Shown here piece after piece: positions 49,623 through 58,284 of a DNA stretch of 64,000 nt (its first letter is position 1; every line of letters begins with the position of its first letter). This DNA comes from Catenulispora sp. MAP5-51. Lineage in GTDB: Bacteria; Actinomycetota; Actinomycetes; Streptomycetales; Catenulisporaceae. The stretch lies in the NCBI RefSeq assembly GCF_041261205.1, contig NZ_JBGCCH010000018.1, forward strand, positions 124,001-188,000, written 5' to 3'. Both the position numbers and the translations under genes were made by a program. The notes under the pieces are model-generated. The model saw only the letters and a program-made list of their open reading frames with translations. It was not told the DNA's origin and made no database searches.

Positions 49623-50240
49623 ATGAGCAACCGTGACGACCTCCTCGCGGGGGCCAAGAAGTGTCTGCTGGAGAAGGGCTACTCGCGGACCACCGCGCGG
49701 GACATCGCCCAGGCCTCGGGCGTCAGCCTGGCCGCCATCGGCTACCACTTCGGGTCCAAGGACGCGCTGATGAACGAGGCGATGTTCCAGGCCATCGGGG
49801 AATGGGGCGACCACCTGGAGGAGGCCTTCGCCAAGGCCGGGCCCGACCTGTCCGTCCAGGAGCGCTTCGCGCGCGTCTACGACGACGTCTCCACGACCTT
49901 CGACCAGAACCAGCCGCTGTGGATGGCCAGCTTCGAGCTGATCCTGCAGCTCGACCACATCCCCGGCGCGCGCGAGATGTTCAAGAACGCGATCCCGGAG
50001 GCCCGCAAGGGCCTGGCGAACCTGATTCTCGGCATCCCGGAGGAAGATCTGGACCGGGACAGGGAGCTAGGAGCCGGCGCGGTCCTCTACTCCCTGATGG
50101 CCGGCCTGCTCATCCAGCGCTTCGCCGACGCCGACCGGACGCCGACCGGCGCGGACATGGCCCGGGGGCTGCGGCAGCTCGCCGACGTTCTGGAAGGCAG
50201 CGAGAAGGCGGGCAGCGAGAAGGCGGCCGCGGTCTCCTAG
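49623..50240 (+). CDS. TetR-family repressor of the divergent exporter
   Basis: The 205-residue repressor has an HTH (about 8-52: TARDIAQASGVSLAAIGYHF) and a ligand domain with WMASFELILQLDHIPGAREM. The C-terminal end is repetitive (SEKAGSEKAAA). ATG 49623 follows the repeat array directly. Its position opposite a DHA2 exporter suggests that it represses that gene and itself, and is released by a transported compound. Confidence 0.9.
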   Translation: MSNRDDLLAGAKKCLLEKGYSRTTARDIAQASGVSLAAIGYHFGSKDALMNEAMFQAIGEWGDHLEEAFAKAGPDLSVQERFARVYDDVSTTFDQNQPLWMASFELILQLDHIPGAREMFKNAIPEARKGLANLILGIPEEDLDRDRELGAGAVLYSLMAGLLIQRFADADRTPTGADMARGLRQLADVLEGSEKAGSEKAAAVS

Positions 50241-50259
50241 CGTCTCTGTTAACCGGCGC

Positions 50260-50856
50260 TCAGCCGGCGGCGGCCTGCCACAGGCTGACGCCGGCGAGCA
50301 CGATCATCACCAGCGCGGCCACCCGCACGATCAGGTGCAGCGGCAGCACCTTGAGCAGCCCGCGGCCGCCGACGATGGCCAGTGCGCCGACCGTCCACAG
50401 GCCGAGCGTGGCACCGAGCCCGACAGCCAGCGGGTCGGCGAACTTGGCGGCCAGGTTCGCCGTCACGATCTGGGTCAGGTCGCCGAACTCGGCGACCAGG
50501 ATCACCCCGAACGCCGTCCCGGCCACCTTGCGGAACCCGGCGTCGGCCCCGAGGTCCGGGGCTTGTCCGGCCTCTTCCTCACCGTCCTCGCGGCCGTGGC
50601 TGCGCAGCATCAGCACCGCCCCGGCCAGGAAGAACACCGCGACCACGGCCTCCAGCGGACGCCGCGGCACCAACGCGAGCAGGGAGCCGGCCGCCACGGC
50701 CAGGCAGACGTGCACCAGGAAGCCCGCCGCCACCCCGGCGAACACCCAGGACGGGCGATACCTGGCCCCCAGGAGCAGGGACGCGATCGCGGTCTTGTCC
50801 GGCAGTTCGGCCAGGAACACCACCCCGAAGGCGGTGACGAGGGCGGCCGGGTTCAT
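50260..50856 (-). CDS. GDT1/TMEM165-family (UPF0016) Mn2+/Ca2+ transporter
   Basis: The 198-residue protein consists of two homologous halves of three helices with the family motif E-x-G-D-(K/R)-(T/S) in diverged form: ELPDKTA in the first half and EFGDLTQ in the second. The halves are joined by an acidic cytoplasmic loop (HGREDGEEEAG). Bacterial members export manganese. ATG 50856. It stands alone, convergent with the TetR gene; no Mn riboswitch is visible upstream. Confidence 0.9.
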   Translation of the reverse strand: MNPAALVTAFGVVFLAELPDKTAIASLLLGARYRPSWVFAGVAAGFLVHVCLAVAAGSLLALVPRRPLEAVVAVFFLAGAVLMLRSHGREDGEEEAGQAPDLGADAGFRKVAGTAFGVILVAEFGDLTQIVTANLAAKFADPLAVGLGATLGLWTVGALAIVGGRGLLKVLPLHLIVRVAALVMIVLAGVSLWQAAAG

Positions 50857-51057
50857 GCGGCGCTCACGAGCGTCAAACTACTGCGAACCGGACCGCCGTG
50901 AAGGCCGAACGGCTCTATGGATGAGCACTCCGTCCGGCGGTATCCACGCCGGATATCCAAGATCGCATTGAATGATGGTAGCTCGACCGGGTGATAGACA
51001 CGGCATAAGTCCCGGAAACCCTCACAGATGGTCCGCGGTGGCCGCCACACTGTGGGG

Positions 51058-51924
51058 ATGAGCCCAGCACGCAGCGTATTAGCTGAAGAACTCGGTCGGC
51101 GTCTGCGTCGGCACCGACTGGACCTCGGCTTGTCCGGCCTCGAAGTCGCGGCCCGCGCCGGTGTCACCCAGCCCTCGGTGTCGAAGATCGAGCGCGGCAT
51201 GATGCTCCCCTCGACGGAGGTCCTGGAGCGGGTGCTCGGCGTCCTGGGCCTCGGGGACGAGCACCGCACCGACCTGCGCGACCTGCTCACCCGCGCGGTC
51301 GACGACGCCGCCGACCGCCGCCGGCACGGCCGCGGCCTGGCCCTGCTGGACGCGATCGCCGAGCGCGAGCGCAACACCACGGTGCTGCGGTCCTTCTCCA
51401 CCTCGATGATCCCGCCGCTGCTGCAGACCGCCGACTATGCCCGCTACGCCGCGCGCCTGACGCCGTGGATGTCCGAGCGCGAACTCGGCCGGGCCTCGGC
51501 GCTGCACCTGGAGCGCCAGGGGGTGCTCTTCGAACAGGGACGCAGCTTCGAGTTCCTGCTCACCGAGAGCTCCCTGCGCCTGTGTCCGGGCCCTGCCACG
51601 CTGGCCGCGACCCAGGCCGACCGGCTGCGCGTGCTCTCGGCGCTGCCCGGGGTGCGGATCGGCATCGTGCCGGACGCCGCCGCCGTGTCGGAGGTCTTCC
51701 CGCTGTACGGGTTCACCCTCCACGACGACGCCGCCGTGGCCGTGGAGACCTTCACCGGCGAACTGCTGCTCTCCCGCGCCGACGAGATCGCCGCGCACGC
51801 CGCGGTCCTCGACGGCTACTCGGCGAGCGCCGACTACGACCTGGAGACGGTGACCGCTCTGCTGACCGGCGAACGCCGGCCCGTGGCCGCGATCCCGGCG
51901 CCGGCCGGAGCCGGAACCGGCTGA
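51058..51924 (+). CDS. XRE regulator with DUF5753 domain (Scr1 type)
   Basis: The 288-residue protein has an N-terminal XRE helix-turn-helix (about 8-65: SGLEVAARAGVTQPSVSKIE) and the DUF5753 domain (about 95-275) with IPPLLQTADYARYAARLTPW and RQGVLFEQGRSFEFLLTE. These regulators are abundant in streptomycetes and usually sit beside a DUF397 gene as a toxin-antitoxin-like or developmental pair. No DUF397 gene is visible here. ATG 51058 with GTGGGG upstream. Confidence 0.9.
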   Translation: MSPARSVLAEELGRRLRRHRLDLGLSGLEVAARAGVTQPSVSKIERGMMLPSTEVLERVLGVLGLGDEHRTDLRDLLTRAVDDAADRRRHGRGLALLDAIAERERNTTVLRSFSTSMIPPLLQTADYARYAARLTPWMSERELGRASALHLERQGVLFEQGRSFEFLLTESSLRLCPGPATLAATQADRLRVLSALPGVRIGIVPDAAAVSEVFPLYGFTLHDDAAVAVETFTGELLLSRADEIAAHAAVLDGYSASADYDLETVTALLTGERRPVAAIPAPAGAGTG

Positions 51925-52111
51925 TCTCGGCTGATCCCGGCCGACACCGGCGGGCGCCGGGCCGACGGCGCGGGGGTCGCCGGCCCGGCGTTGACCTGGG
52001 GACGGCCGCACGTCGGGTCGTCGGCCCAGTCCAACACAATCCATACAGGTGACCGCCGGCTACTGATCCTGCCGGATCGGTCACCGATTCCTCACAAGTG
52101 GTGTAGAACCA

Positions 52112-52987
52112 ATGGGTATGAGTGCGGTGCGAAGTCCTTACGCGGCCAAGCTGGGCGGCCGGATCCGGCAGTTCCGGATGGAACGCGCGCTGTCCAGCGG
52201 AGAGCTCGCGGCGGCCGCCTCTGTCACCTCCTCGGCGGTGTCCAAGGTCGAGCACGGCAAGATGGTTCCCAGCCGGGACGTGCTCGCCCGGATCGTCACG
52301 GCTTTGAACCTGCCGGCCGAGGAGCAGGAGAGTCTGTTCGACCTGCTCGGCCAGGCCGCCGCCGACGCCGCGAGCAATCGCGGCTACGGCAAGGGCCTGA
52401 CCCTGCTGAACCAGATCGCCGACCGCGAGCGCGTCTGCTCGGCGGTGTCGACGTTCTCGAACTCGATCATCCCGCGCCTGCTGCAGACCGCCGAGTACGC
52501 CCGGGACGCCAACCGGCTCACCCCGTGGCTGTCCGAGCGCGAGGTCGGCAAGGCCGCGATGACCCACACCGAGCGGCAGTCGGTGCTGTTCGAGGACGGC
52601 CGGGAGTTCACCTTCCTGATCACCGAGGGCGTGCTGCGCACCTGGCCCGGCGAGCTGACGGTGATGGCCGCGCAGTTCGACCGGCTCCGCCAGATGGCGG
52701 TCCATCCCGGGGTGCGGGTGGGGATCCTGCCGTGGACCTCGGCGATGCGCGGGCTGCCGATGGTCACCTTCACCCTGTACGACGACCGCGAGGTCGCCGT
52801 GGAGATGTTCACCGGCGAACTGCTGATGGCGCAGCCTGACAAGGTCTCGACGCACGTGGCGCAGTTCCGCCGCTTCGAGGAGTCGGCTGTGTACGGCGAA
52901 GAGGCGATCGGGCTCATCAACCGGGTGGAGATGGACCTCGCACGCCTGCCCCCGCTGGCCCTGGATGAGGAAGTGTCATCCAAATAA
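52112..52987 (+). CDS. XRE regulator with DUF5753 domain, second copy
   Basis: The 291-residue paralogue of the gene at 51058 has the same layout: XRE HTH (about 10-68: LAAAASVTSSAVSKVEHGKM) and DUF5753 (IPRLLQTAEYARDANRLTPW, RQSVLFEDGREFTFLITE). The two proteins share many motif residues and probably arose by tandem duplication. ATG at 52112, or 52118 two codons later. A HATPase gene follows after 100 bases, the usual partner in bld/whi-like loci. Confidence 0.9.
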   Translation: MGMSAVRSPYAAKLGGRIRQFRMERALSSGELAAAASVTSSAVSKVEHGKMVPSRDVLARIVTALNLPAEEQESLFDLLGQAAADAASNRGYGKGLTLLNQIADRERVCSAVSTFSNSIIPRLLQTAEYARDANRLTPWLSEREVGKAAMTHTERQSVLFEDGREFTFLITEGVLRTWPGELTVMAAQFDRLRQMAVHPGVRVGILPWTSAMRGLPMVTFTLYDDREVAVEMFTGELLMAQPDKVSTHVAQFRRFEESAVYGEEAIGLINRVEMDLARLPPLALDEEVSSK

Positions 52988-53087
52988 GGGAACTTCCTTG
53001 AAATGCCCTAGAAAAGGGCTCATTGGGGGCTAGCCTGGCTGACGGGAGGGCGGAACGGCCCCCTCCCCACCGTCCGGGAGGCACCAG

Positions 53088-53840
53088 ATGTCCTATTGGT
53101 CTCGCTCCTTCCCCGGACTGGCCGAGCACCTCGCCGAGGTCCGCCAGTTCACCCAGATGGTGCTCGGCGACGCGCCGGGCTCGGAGCTGGTGCTCCTGGC
53201 CGTCTCCGAACTGGCCGGCAACGCCATCGTGCACACCGCCAGCGGCGCCCCCGGCGGACAGTTCGTGGTGCACCTGGAGGCCTTCGCGGACCACTGGCGG
53301 GTGCGGGTCGACGACGAGGGCTCGGCGACCGAGCCGCACGTGGTGCTCGACGAGCTGGACGCCGAGGACGACTGGGACGCCGAATCCGGGCGCGGGCTGG
53401 CGATGGTCGCGTCCATCTCCCACAAGTGGGGCGTGCTGGGCGACCGCGACGCGCGCTCGGTGTGGGCCCAGATCCCCTATCCGGTCCAGGCCGACGGCGG
53501 AATCGGCGCGGCGATGTCGGGCGGGATGATGGACGCCCTGGACTCGGTGGCGCGGGCGCTGGTCGCCGAGGACGCGCCGCGGTATCAGGAACTTGAGATT
53601 CCGGTCCAGGCCGAGCCCACCCCGGCCACCGCCCCGGCGGCCCGCTGGCCCGGGCGGGTCCCCAGCGATCCGGTGCGGGCCGAACGGATCCGCAGACAGG
53701 CCAGCCAGGCCGCGTTCCTGCGCGCGCTGGCCGAGAACGCGTACGCCGAGACTCTCGGACCGCGGCCGCTGCCGTTCTGGCCCCCGTTCCCGAATCCGCT
53801 TGCACTGCAAGGGACTCCGGTAGGGGGCGACGCGCGATAA
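53088..53840 (+). CDS. Single-domain HATPase (anti-sigma/RsbW-like) with C-terminal extension
   Basis: The 250-residue protein has a GHKL ATPase domain (1-140). The N-box reads LLAVSELAGNAIVHTASGAP, the G1-like loop VDDEGS and the G2 region SGRGLAMVASISHKWGV. Such proteins act as anti-sigma kinases or regulator partners in actinomycetes. About 110 further residues form a Pro/Arg-rich extension with no recognised domain. GGAGG 6 bases before the ATG fixes the start. It follows two XRE-DUF5753 genes, so the three may be one regulatory unit. Confidence 0.88.
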   Translation: MSYWSRSFPGLAEHLAEVRQFTQMVLGDAPGSELVLLAVSELAGNAIVHTASGAPGGQFVVHLEAFADHWRVRVDDEGSATEPHVVLDELDAEDDWDAESGRGLAMVASISHKWGVLGDRDARSVWAQIPYPVQADGGIGAAMSGGMMDALDSVARALVAEDAPRYQELEIPVQAEPTPATAPAARWPGRVPSDPVRAERIRRQASQAAFLRALAENAYAETLGPRPLPFWPPFPNPLALQGTPVGGDAR

Positions 53841-53933
53841 GGCGGACCGCGCACGGCGTGGGGCCGGGATTGTCAGTGGCATGAGCGACCATAATGACCA
53901 CCTAATCGACAAATCGTCCCGAAAGGACCGGCC

Positions 53934-54548
53934 ATGAGAATGCGTCCCGTGCTGGCCGTCACCGGCTCCGTTTTCCTCTTCTCCGCCAACGGTTTCTCCG
54001 CCCACGCCGCCGCCGAGCCCGCGGGCGGGAAGTCGTTGCCCGCCTCCGGAACCGCCGTCGCCCTCACCGAGGACGGCGACATGGTGTTGGAGTGCGACGG
54101 CGTGGTCCATCGCTTCGAAGTCCTGGGTACCGGGCAGCTACACGTCGGCGACAGAGTGGCCGGGGTCCAGCCGACCGTCGCCGTAGAGACCGATGCCGAG
54201 CAGCTGACGGGGTACGACGCCGACCTCGGCACGGTGACGGTGTCGGAGAAGACCCCGGCCGTCGGCGATTTCGTGGCGCCGGCCGCCGGCCGGGAGTTCC
54301 CGGCCGCCGAGTCGCTGGCCCAGGACCTGACCGTCTCCATGCAGCACAGCCCGTGCGGCGGCGGTCAGCCCGCGACGTTCACGAACAAGACCGCGTTCCC
54401 TTTGCTGAACACGAATCTGACGTCCTTCCCGCCGAGGAACGCGGTGTACCTGATGACCGATCCCGTGGAGCTGACCGACGTCGCGAACCCGTCAGGGCCC
54501 TCGGTCACGCTGACCGAGTTCCCCCTGACCCTCACGCCGGCTTCGTAG
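53934..54548 (+). CDS. Secreted protein of unknown function
   Basis: I do not recognise a family. The 204-residue product has a signal peptide (MRMRPVLAVTGSVFLFSANG with an AHA-A cleavage site near 27) and then an acidic, beta-rich mature part. The mature part has two cysteines (about 49 and 144) that could form a disulfide, and a C-terminal TLTEFPLTLTPAS. GAAAGGA upstream supports the ATG at 53934. The end overlaps the convergent nucleotidyltransferase gene by 17 bases. A role in the envelope is likely but unspecified. Confidence 0.75.
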   Translation: MRMRPVLAVTGSVFLFSANGFSAHAAAEPAGGKSLPASGTAVALTEDGDMVLECDGVVHRFEVLGTGQLHVGDRVAGVQPTVAVETDAEQLTGYDADLGTVTVSEKTPAVGDFVAPAAGREFPAAESLAQDLTVSMQHSPCGGGQPATFTNKTAFPLLNTNLTSFPPRNAVYLMTDPVELTDVANPSGPSVTLTEFPLTLTPAS

Positions 54549-55245
54549 CCTCCGGACGCGGCGCGACGGCCTGGTAGCCGTCGAACAGCGGCCCGCCGAG
54601 ACGGTCGAGGATGTTCCGGGCGAAGGCCTCGATCGCGGCGGGATCGGGCTGTGCCGCCAGCCAGCGGCCGGCGAGGTCCGGATCGTGCGCACGCAGTTCC
54701 CGCAGGAGCCATTTGCCGGTGCCGTCCCAGCGGTCCGCGGCGACCAGCGCGCAATGCGCCGCGTCCTTCCACAGCGCGGCCGCGATCACCTGCCGCTCGC
54801 CGGGATCGGTGGCGTGGACGAGATCGTCGAGCAGATCGGTGAGGCCGTAGCGGACCCGCTCCAGCTGCGCCGGTCCCAACGGCTCGGGGCCGGCTTCCAG
54901 GACCGCTCGGCATTCCGCCTGCCGTCCGGCCGGATCGCCGACGATCGCCGTGCCGCAGCCGACCATCCGGAACAGGGTCGGCTTGCGCTCCAGGCGCTCC
55001 TTGCCGAGCCAGGCGTCAAGGGTCTGCCCGTCGTGCACGAACAGCTCGACGGGCCACTCGCGGAAGACGAGCGACTCGCGGCGGGGCGCGAGGGCGTCGC
55101 CGAGGGGAAGTGCCACGACGATGTCGAGATCCGAGCCCGCCGTCCGGTGCGCGGTCAGGACGCTGCCGGCCAGCACGGCCCACACAGCCTGTGGATAACG
55201 GTCGGCCACCAGGGCCCGGGCGTCGCCGAGCGGATCACGGTCCAT
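54532..55245 (-). CDS. Nucleotidyltransferase-fold protein
   Basis: The 237-residue protein has the pol beta-like nucleotidyltransferase signature GSVLTAHRTAGSDLDIVV (Gly-Ser with Asp-x-Asp), followed by a helical C-terminal domain. It resembles aminoglycoside adenylyltransferase or KNTase-like enzymes in layout, but no substrate is evident. I prefer the ATG at 55245 because the extra 31 residues from 55338 look unrelated to the fold. No good ribosome binding site is visible for either. Tail-to-tail overlap with the secreted protein gene. Confidence 0.8.
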   Translation of the reverse strand: MDRDPLGDARALVADRYPQAVWAVLAGSVLTAHRTAGSDLDIVVALPLGDALAPRRESLVFREWPVELFVHDGQTLDAWLGKERLERKPTLFRMVGCGTAIVGDPAGRQAECRAVLEAGPEPLGPAQLERVRYGLTDLLDDLVHATDPGERQVIAAALWKDAAHCALVAADRWDGTGKWLLRELRAHDPDLAGRWLAAQPDPAAIEAFARNILDRLGGPLFDGYQAVAPRPEATKPA

Positions 55246-55382
55246 CGCCCGATGATGGCCGCCTCCCACGACCTGGGACAACTCGGTTTCCTTAGGAATC
55301 GGGCCGTCGGCTTCACGGCTTTCTTCACCGATTCTCATGCTCTCGGCAAGGCACTCTCATCGTGCGCGGGCACGGTGGAGCC

Positions 55383-56540
55383 ATGACCGGATTCGAGCAC
55401 GACCCGTACCAGCCGGAGCAGCCCAGCACCGGCAACCCGCAGCCGTGGGGCCACCCGTCTTCCGGGCCGGTGTTCGGTCCGGCCCAGACTTCCCCTTCGG
55501 CCTCCTCCGACACCTCAGATTCCTCAGGCACTTCCACCCCTTCAGGCGCAGTGCCCCCGTACACCCCGATCACCTCGACAACGCCGGGGTACGGCACCCC
55601 GGGCGACGCCGGGGGTCCTGGCGGACCCGGCGGACCCGGATACCCGCCGTACCATCCGGCGTTCACCCCGGAGCCCCCGCAGCGGCCGAGGCGCAAGCGG
55701 CGGATGGGAGTGGCACTCATCGTCGCCGGCACCATCGCCGCCTCGGCCGCCGCGGGCGGCATCGCCGGGACCATCGCCTCGCACAACACCTCCTCGAACG
55801 CGGCGTCCGTGGGCTCCCCAGTGAACAACACGGCCGTGAACACCCCGGTGAGCAACCAGACCGGGACCCCGACCACCACCGTCGGCCAGGTCGCCAAGGC
55901 CGCGCTGCCGACCGTGGTCCAGGTCTCGGTGGACTCCTACCAGGGCAAGTCCGTCGGCTCCGGCGTCATCCTGTCCTCCGACGGCCTGATCCTGACCAAC
56001 AACCACGTGATCTCCGACGCCACGAACGGCAACGGCCAGATCACCATCACCTTCAACGACGGCAAGACCACCCAGGCCGCCATCGTCGGTGCCGACACCG
56101 GCAGCGACCTGGCGGTGATCAAGGCACAGAACGAGAGCGGCCTGCCCACCGCGAGCCTCGGCGACAGCGACAAGGTCCAGGTCGGCGACACGGTGATCGC
56201 CATCGGCTCCCCCGACGGCCTGCAGAGCACGGTGACCAGCGGCATCGTCAGCGCCCTGAACCGGCAGGTGACGGTCAGCAGCGAGAGCAGCAGCCGGTTC
56301 TCCGGCAGCGGCAGCCAGGTCACCTACAAGGCGATCCAGACCGACGCCAGCCTCAACCCCGGCAACAGCGGCGGCCCGCTGCTGAACGCGCAGGGCCAGG
56401 TCATCGGCATCAACTCGGCGATCTACTCGCCGACCAGCTCCTACAACGCCCAGGGCGGCAGCGTCGGCCTCGGGTTCTCCATCCCGATCAACCAGGTGAA
56501 GACCATGATCGGCAAGCTCGAAGCAGGCCAGATGAGCTAG
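55383..56540 (+). CDS. HtrA/DegP-type serine protease lacking a PDZ domain
   Basis: The 385-residue protein has a Pro/Gly-rich cytoplasmic N-terminus (1-95), a membrane helix (VALIVAGTIAASAAAGGIAG, about 108-128) and a trypsin-like domain with His208 (TNNHVISD), Asp242 (GSDLAVI) and Ser329 (NPGNSGGPLL). It stops 55 residues later, straight after the second barrel. Actinobacterial HtrA proteins normally carry a C-terminal PDZ domain of about 90 residues, which is absent here. ATG 55383 with GGTGGAG upstream. The protease domain faces outside; PDZ-less HtrA may be unregulated or use a partner. Confidence 0.9.
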   Translation: MTGFEHDPYQPEQPSTGNPQPWGHPSSGPVFGPAQTSPSASSDTSDSSGTSTPSGAVPPYTPITSTTPGYGTPGDAGGPGGPGGPGYPPYHPAFTPEPPQRPRRKRRMGVALIVAGTIAASAAAGGIAGTIASHNTSSNAASVGSPVNNTAVNTPVSNQTGTPTTTVGQVAKAALPTVVQVSVDSYQGKSVGSGVILSSDGLILTNNHVISDATNGNGQITITFNDGKTTQAAIVGADTGSDLAVIKAQNESGLPTASLGDSDKVQVGDTVIAIGSPDGLQSTVTSGIVSALNRQVTVSSESSSRFSGSGSQVTYKAIQTDASLNPGNSGGPLLNAQGQVIGINSAIYSPTSSYNAQGGSVGLGFSIPINQVKTMIGKLEAGQMS

Positions 56541-56552
56541 CCGGCCACGGAC

Positions 56553-56587
56553 GTCAGCGCCCCGGCAGGTGGCTCCGGGGCGCTGAC
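56553..56587 (+). terminator. Hairpin terminator of the HtrA gene
   Basis: A perfect 13-bp stem (56553-56565 with 56575-56587) with a nine-base loop starts 12 bases after the stop codon. It lies between convergent genes. Confidence 0.8.
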
Positions 56588-56638
56588 CATGTCCGCATGG
56601 TGGCCCTTGCGTTCGCCCCCTGTGCTCGCCCGCCGTAT

Positions 56639-57547
56639 TCAGCCTTCCAGCACCCGATCGAGTGCCGCCCAGCCCAGGGGTCCCCAGTGCGGCTTGCCGC
56701 CGGGCCGGCCCCGATCTCCGTTCTGTCCCATGAGGATCAGGAAGAGGCTCTTCAGAGCGGCCAGCCCGCGGGCGCGCCGGATCGCAACCTCGTCCGCTCC
56801 CGCGTACATGTCGAAGAACCGCGAAGCCATGCCCGCGGGGAGCAGCACCCACGCGGCAGCGAGGTCCCAGGCCGGATCGCCGGCGGCCACGTCGCCGAAG
56901 TCGACCACCCCCGAGAGCGTTCCGTCCGAGACGACGACGTTCGCGGGATGGAGGTCGCCATGCACCCACACCGGCGGACCCGCCCAAGCGTCGGCCTCGA
57001 CGGCGTCCTTCCAGACCGCCCGGATCGCTCCGGCGTCGGCGGCTCCTTCGTCAAGATCAACAGCCCCCATGAAGTGCTCGAAACCATCAGTGCAGTCCCT
57101 GGGATGGAAACCGCGGTCCACCGAGATCGGCGCCTCGGCGGGCGCCTCCACATGAAGCGCGCGGAGGAAGCCCGCCAGCGTGTCGGCCGCGTGAGCACCG
57201 CGGCTGATCGAGGCGAGGTCCAGCGGCTCGCCGTCCACCCACGTCATCACCGTCCAGTGCTTGGGGAAACGCTCGGACGGTTCGCCGAACCGCACCGGAG
57301 TCGGCACCGGCAACGGCAGGCGCGGCGCCAGCACGGGAAGCCACCGCCGCTCCTTGAGCTGGAGCGCCGGAGTCCGGTCCATGCGCTGCATGCGCACGGC
57401 GAGTTCGTCCCCCAGACGCCACATCTGGTTGCCCCAGCCACCGGCCACCTCGCGGATGCTCAGCTCCGCGAGGTCTGGATGCTGCTCCCGCAACAGGTCT
57501 CGGACCAGGTCTGCGGTGATCTCGATCTCGCCGGCGGTGTCGGTCAT
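56639..57547 (-). CDS. Aminoglycoside phosphotransferase-like kinase (APH family)
   Basis: The 302-residue APH-fold kinase has the Brenner motif VWVHGDLHPANVVVSDG (catalytic Asp) and the metal-binding VVDFGDVAAGDPAWDLA. The N-terminal lobe has the conserved LAVRMQRM Lys/Arg region. Family members phosphorylate aminoglycosides, macrolides, hydroxyl groups of sugars or cofactors, so resistance cannot be assumed. ATG 57547. A 9-bp hairpin at 57564-57587 lies just upstream of the start, after the S51 peptidase gene. Confidence 0.9.
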   Translation of the reverse strand: MTDTAGEIEITADLVRDLLREQHPDLAELSIREVAGGWGNQMWRLGDELAVRMQRMDRTPALQLKERRWLPVLAPRLPLPVPTPVRFGEPSERFPKHWTVMTWVDGEPLDLASISRGAHAADTLAGFLRALHVEAPAEAPISVDRGFHPRDCTDGFEHFMGAVDLDEGAADAGAIRAVWKDAVEADAWAGPPVWVHGDLHPANVVVSDGTLSGVVDFGDVAAGDPAWDLAAAWVLLPAGMASRFFDMYAGADEVAIRRARGLAALKSLFLILMGQNGDRGRPGGKPHWGPLGWAALDRVLEG

Positions 57548-57563
57548 GCGAAGCCACTGTACT

Positions 57564-57587
57564 GAGCTGCTCTCCGCAGAGCAGCTC
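57564..57587 (-). terminator. Hairpin between the S51 peptidase and APH genes
   Basis: A perfect 9-bp stem GAGCTGCTC/GAGCAGCTC with a six-base loop lies in the 47-base gap between the two minus-strand genes. It could end the upstream operon or attenuate readthrough into the APH gene. Confidence 0.55.
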
Positions 57588-57594
57588 GATACGT

Positions 57595-58284
57595 TCAGCA
57601 GCGCAGCTCGATGCTTTCGCCTGGCTTCACGCTCAGGGCCTCAGTCCCGTCTGCTCGGAAAATCCACACCGGTTCATAGCCGACGGCGGTCAGCCGGCCA
57701 TCGGTGACCACCGCCCCGGCGCGATCGTGCAGGGCCACGGCAGGCTTCTGATTCTGGCGCACCCAGTCCCGAACCAGTGGCGCATCCTCAGGCCGATGGT
57801 GGACGAACACCCCGTGCCCCGCGATCCGGTCGAGGCCCCGGGTATCGGTGGTGTCATAAGGATCCGGGTCCAGATGCGCGATGGTCGAGATGTCCGCGCC
57901 CAGCAACGCCGCGCCGGCGCTGGTCCCGTACACCGCGCCACCGTCGTCGATGAAGGCCTGCAACGCCGACTCCATTCCGGTGCGCCGCACGACATCGAGC
58001 AGGCGGAAGGTGTTGCCGCCGCCGATGTGGACGCCGCTGTAGCCGGGAAGACGTCGCCCGAGCCCGCTGCCCGTACCGTCCCAGACGTCGATCTCGGCGA
58101 CGCCGAACGGACCGAGCACGCCGGAAAGCCAGTCCAGGCAATCGGTGTAGGCGGTTTCGGCCGGATCCACGGCGACCGGCCAGTACGACAGCCGCCCGGA
58201 GCCGAGCGCCGCCGCGAAAGCGAAATCCAGGAGCGCCGTGTCGGCGACACCGCCTCCGCCCGAGAGGAAGATCGAGCCGGCCAT
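57595..58284 (-). CDS. Peptidase S51 family protein (PepE/cyanophycinase-like)
   Basis: The 229-residue protein has the S51 fold. The N-terminal strand is IFLSGGGGVADTALLD, GVHIGGGNTFRLLDVV precedes the nucleophile elbow, and catalytic Ser122 lies in YGTSAGAALL. PepE-type members cleave Asp-X dipeptides. The ATG at 58284 overlaps the stop of the double-HTH gene as TGATG, so translation is coupled to a regulator, which is unusual for a dipeptidase. It may serve a regulatory rather than a nutritional role; this is speculative. Confidence 0.88.
   Translation of the reverse strand: MAGSIFLSGGGGVADTALLDFAFAAALGSGRLSYWPVAVDPAETAYTDCLDWLSGVLGPFGVAEIDVWDGTGSGLGRRLPGYSGVHIGGGNTFRLLDVVRRTGMESALQAFIDDGGAVYGTSAGAALLGADISTIAHLDPDPYDTTDTRGLDRIAGHGVFVHHRPEDAPLVRDWVRQNQKPAVALHDRAGAVVTDGRLTAVGYEPVWIFRADGTEALSVKPGESIELRC

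Noticed and set aside
51925-53087. DUF397 genes beside the XRE regulators
   Set aside because: I looked for the WRKSSYS-type motif in the gaps and found none.
56639-57547. Aminoglycoside resistance gene
   Set aside because: The fold is APH-like, but most such genes in actinomycete chromosomes act on other substrates; resistance is not shown by sequence.
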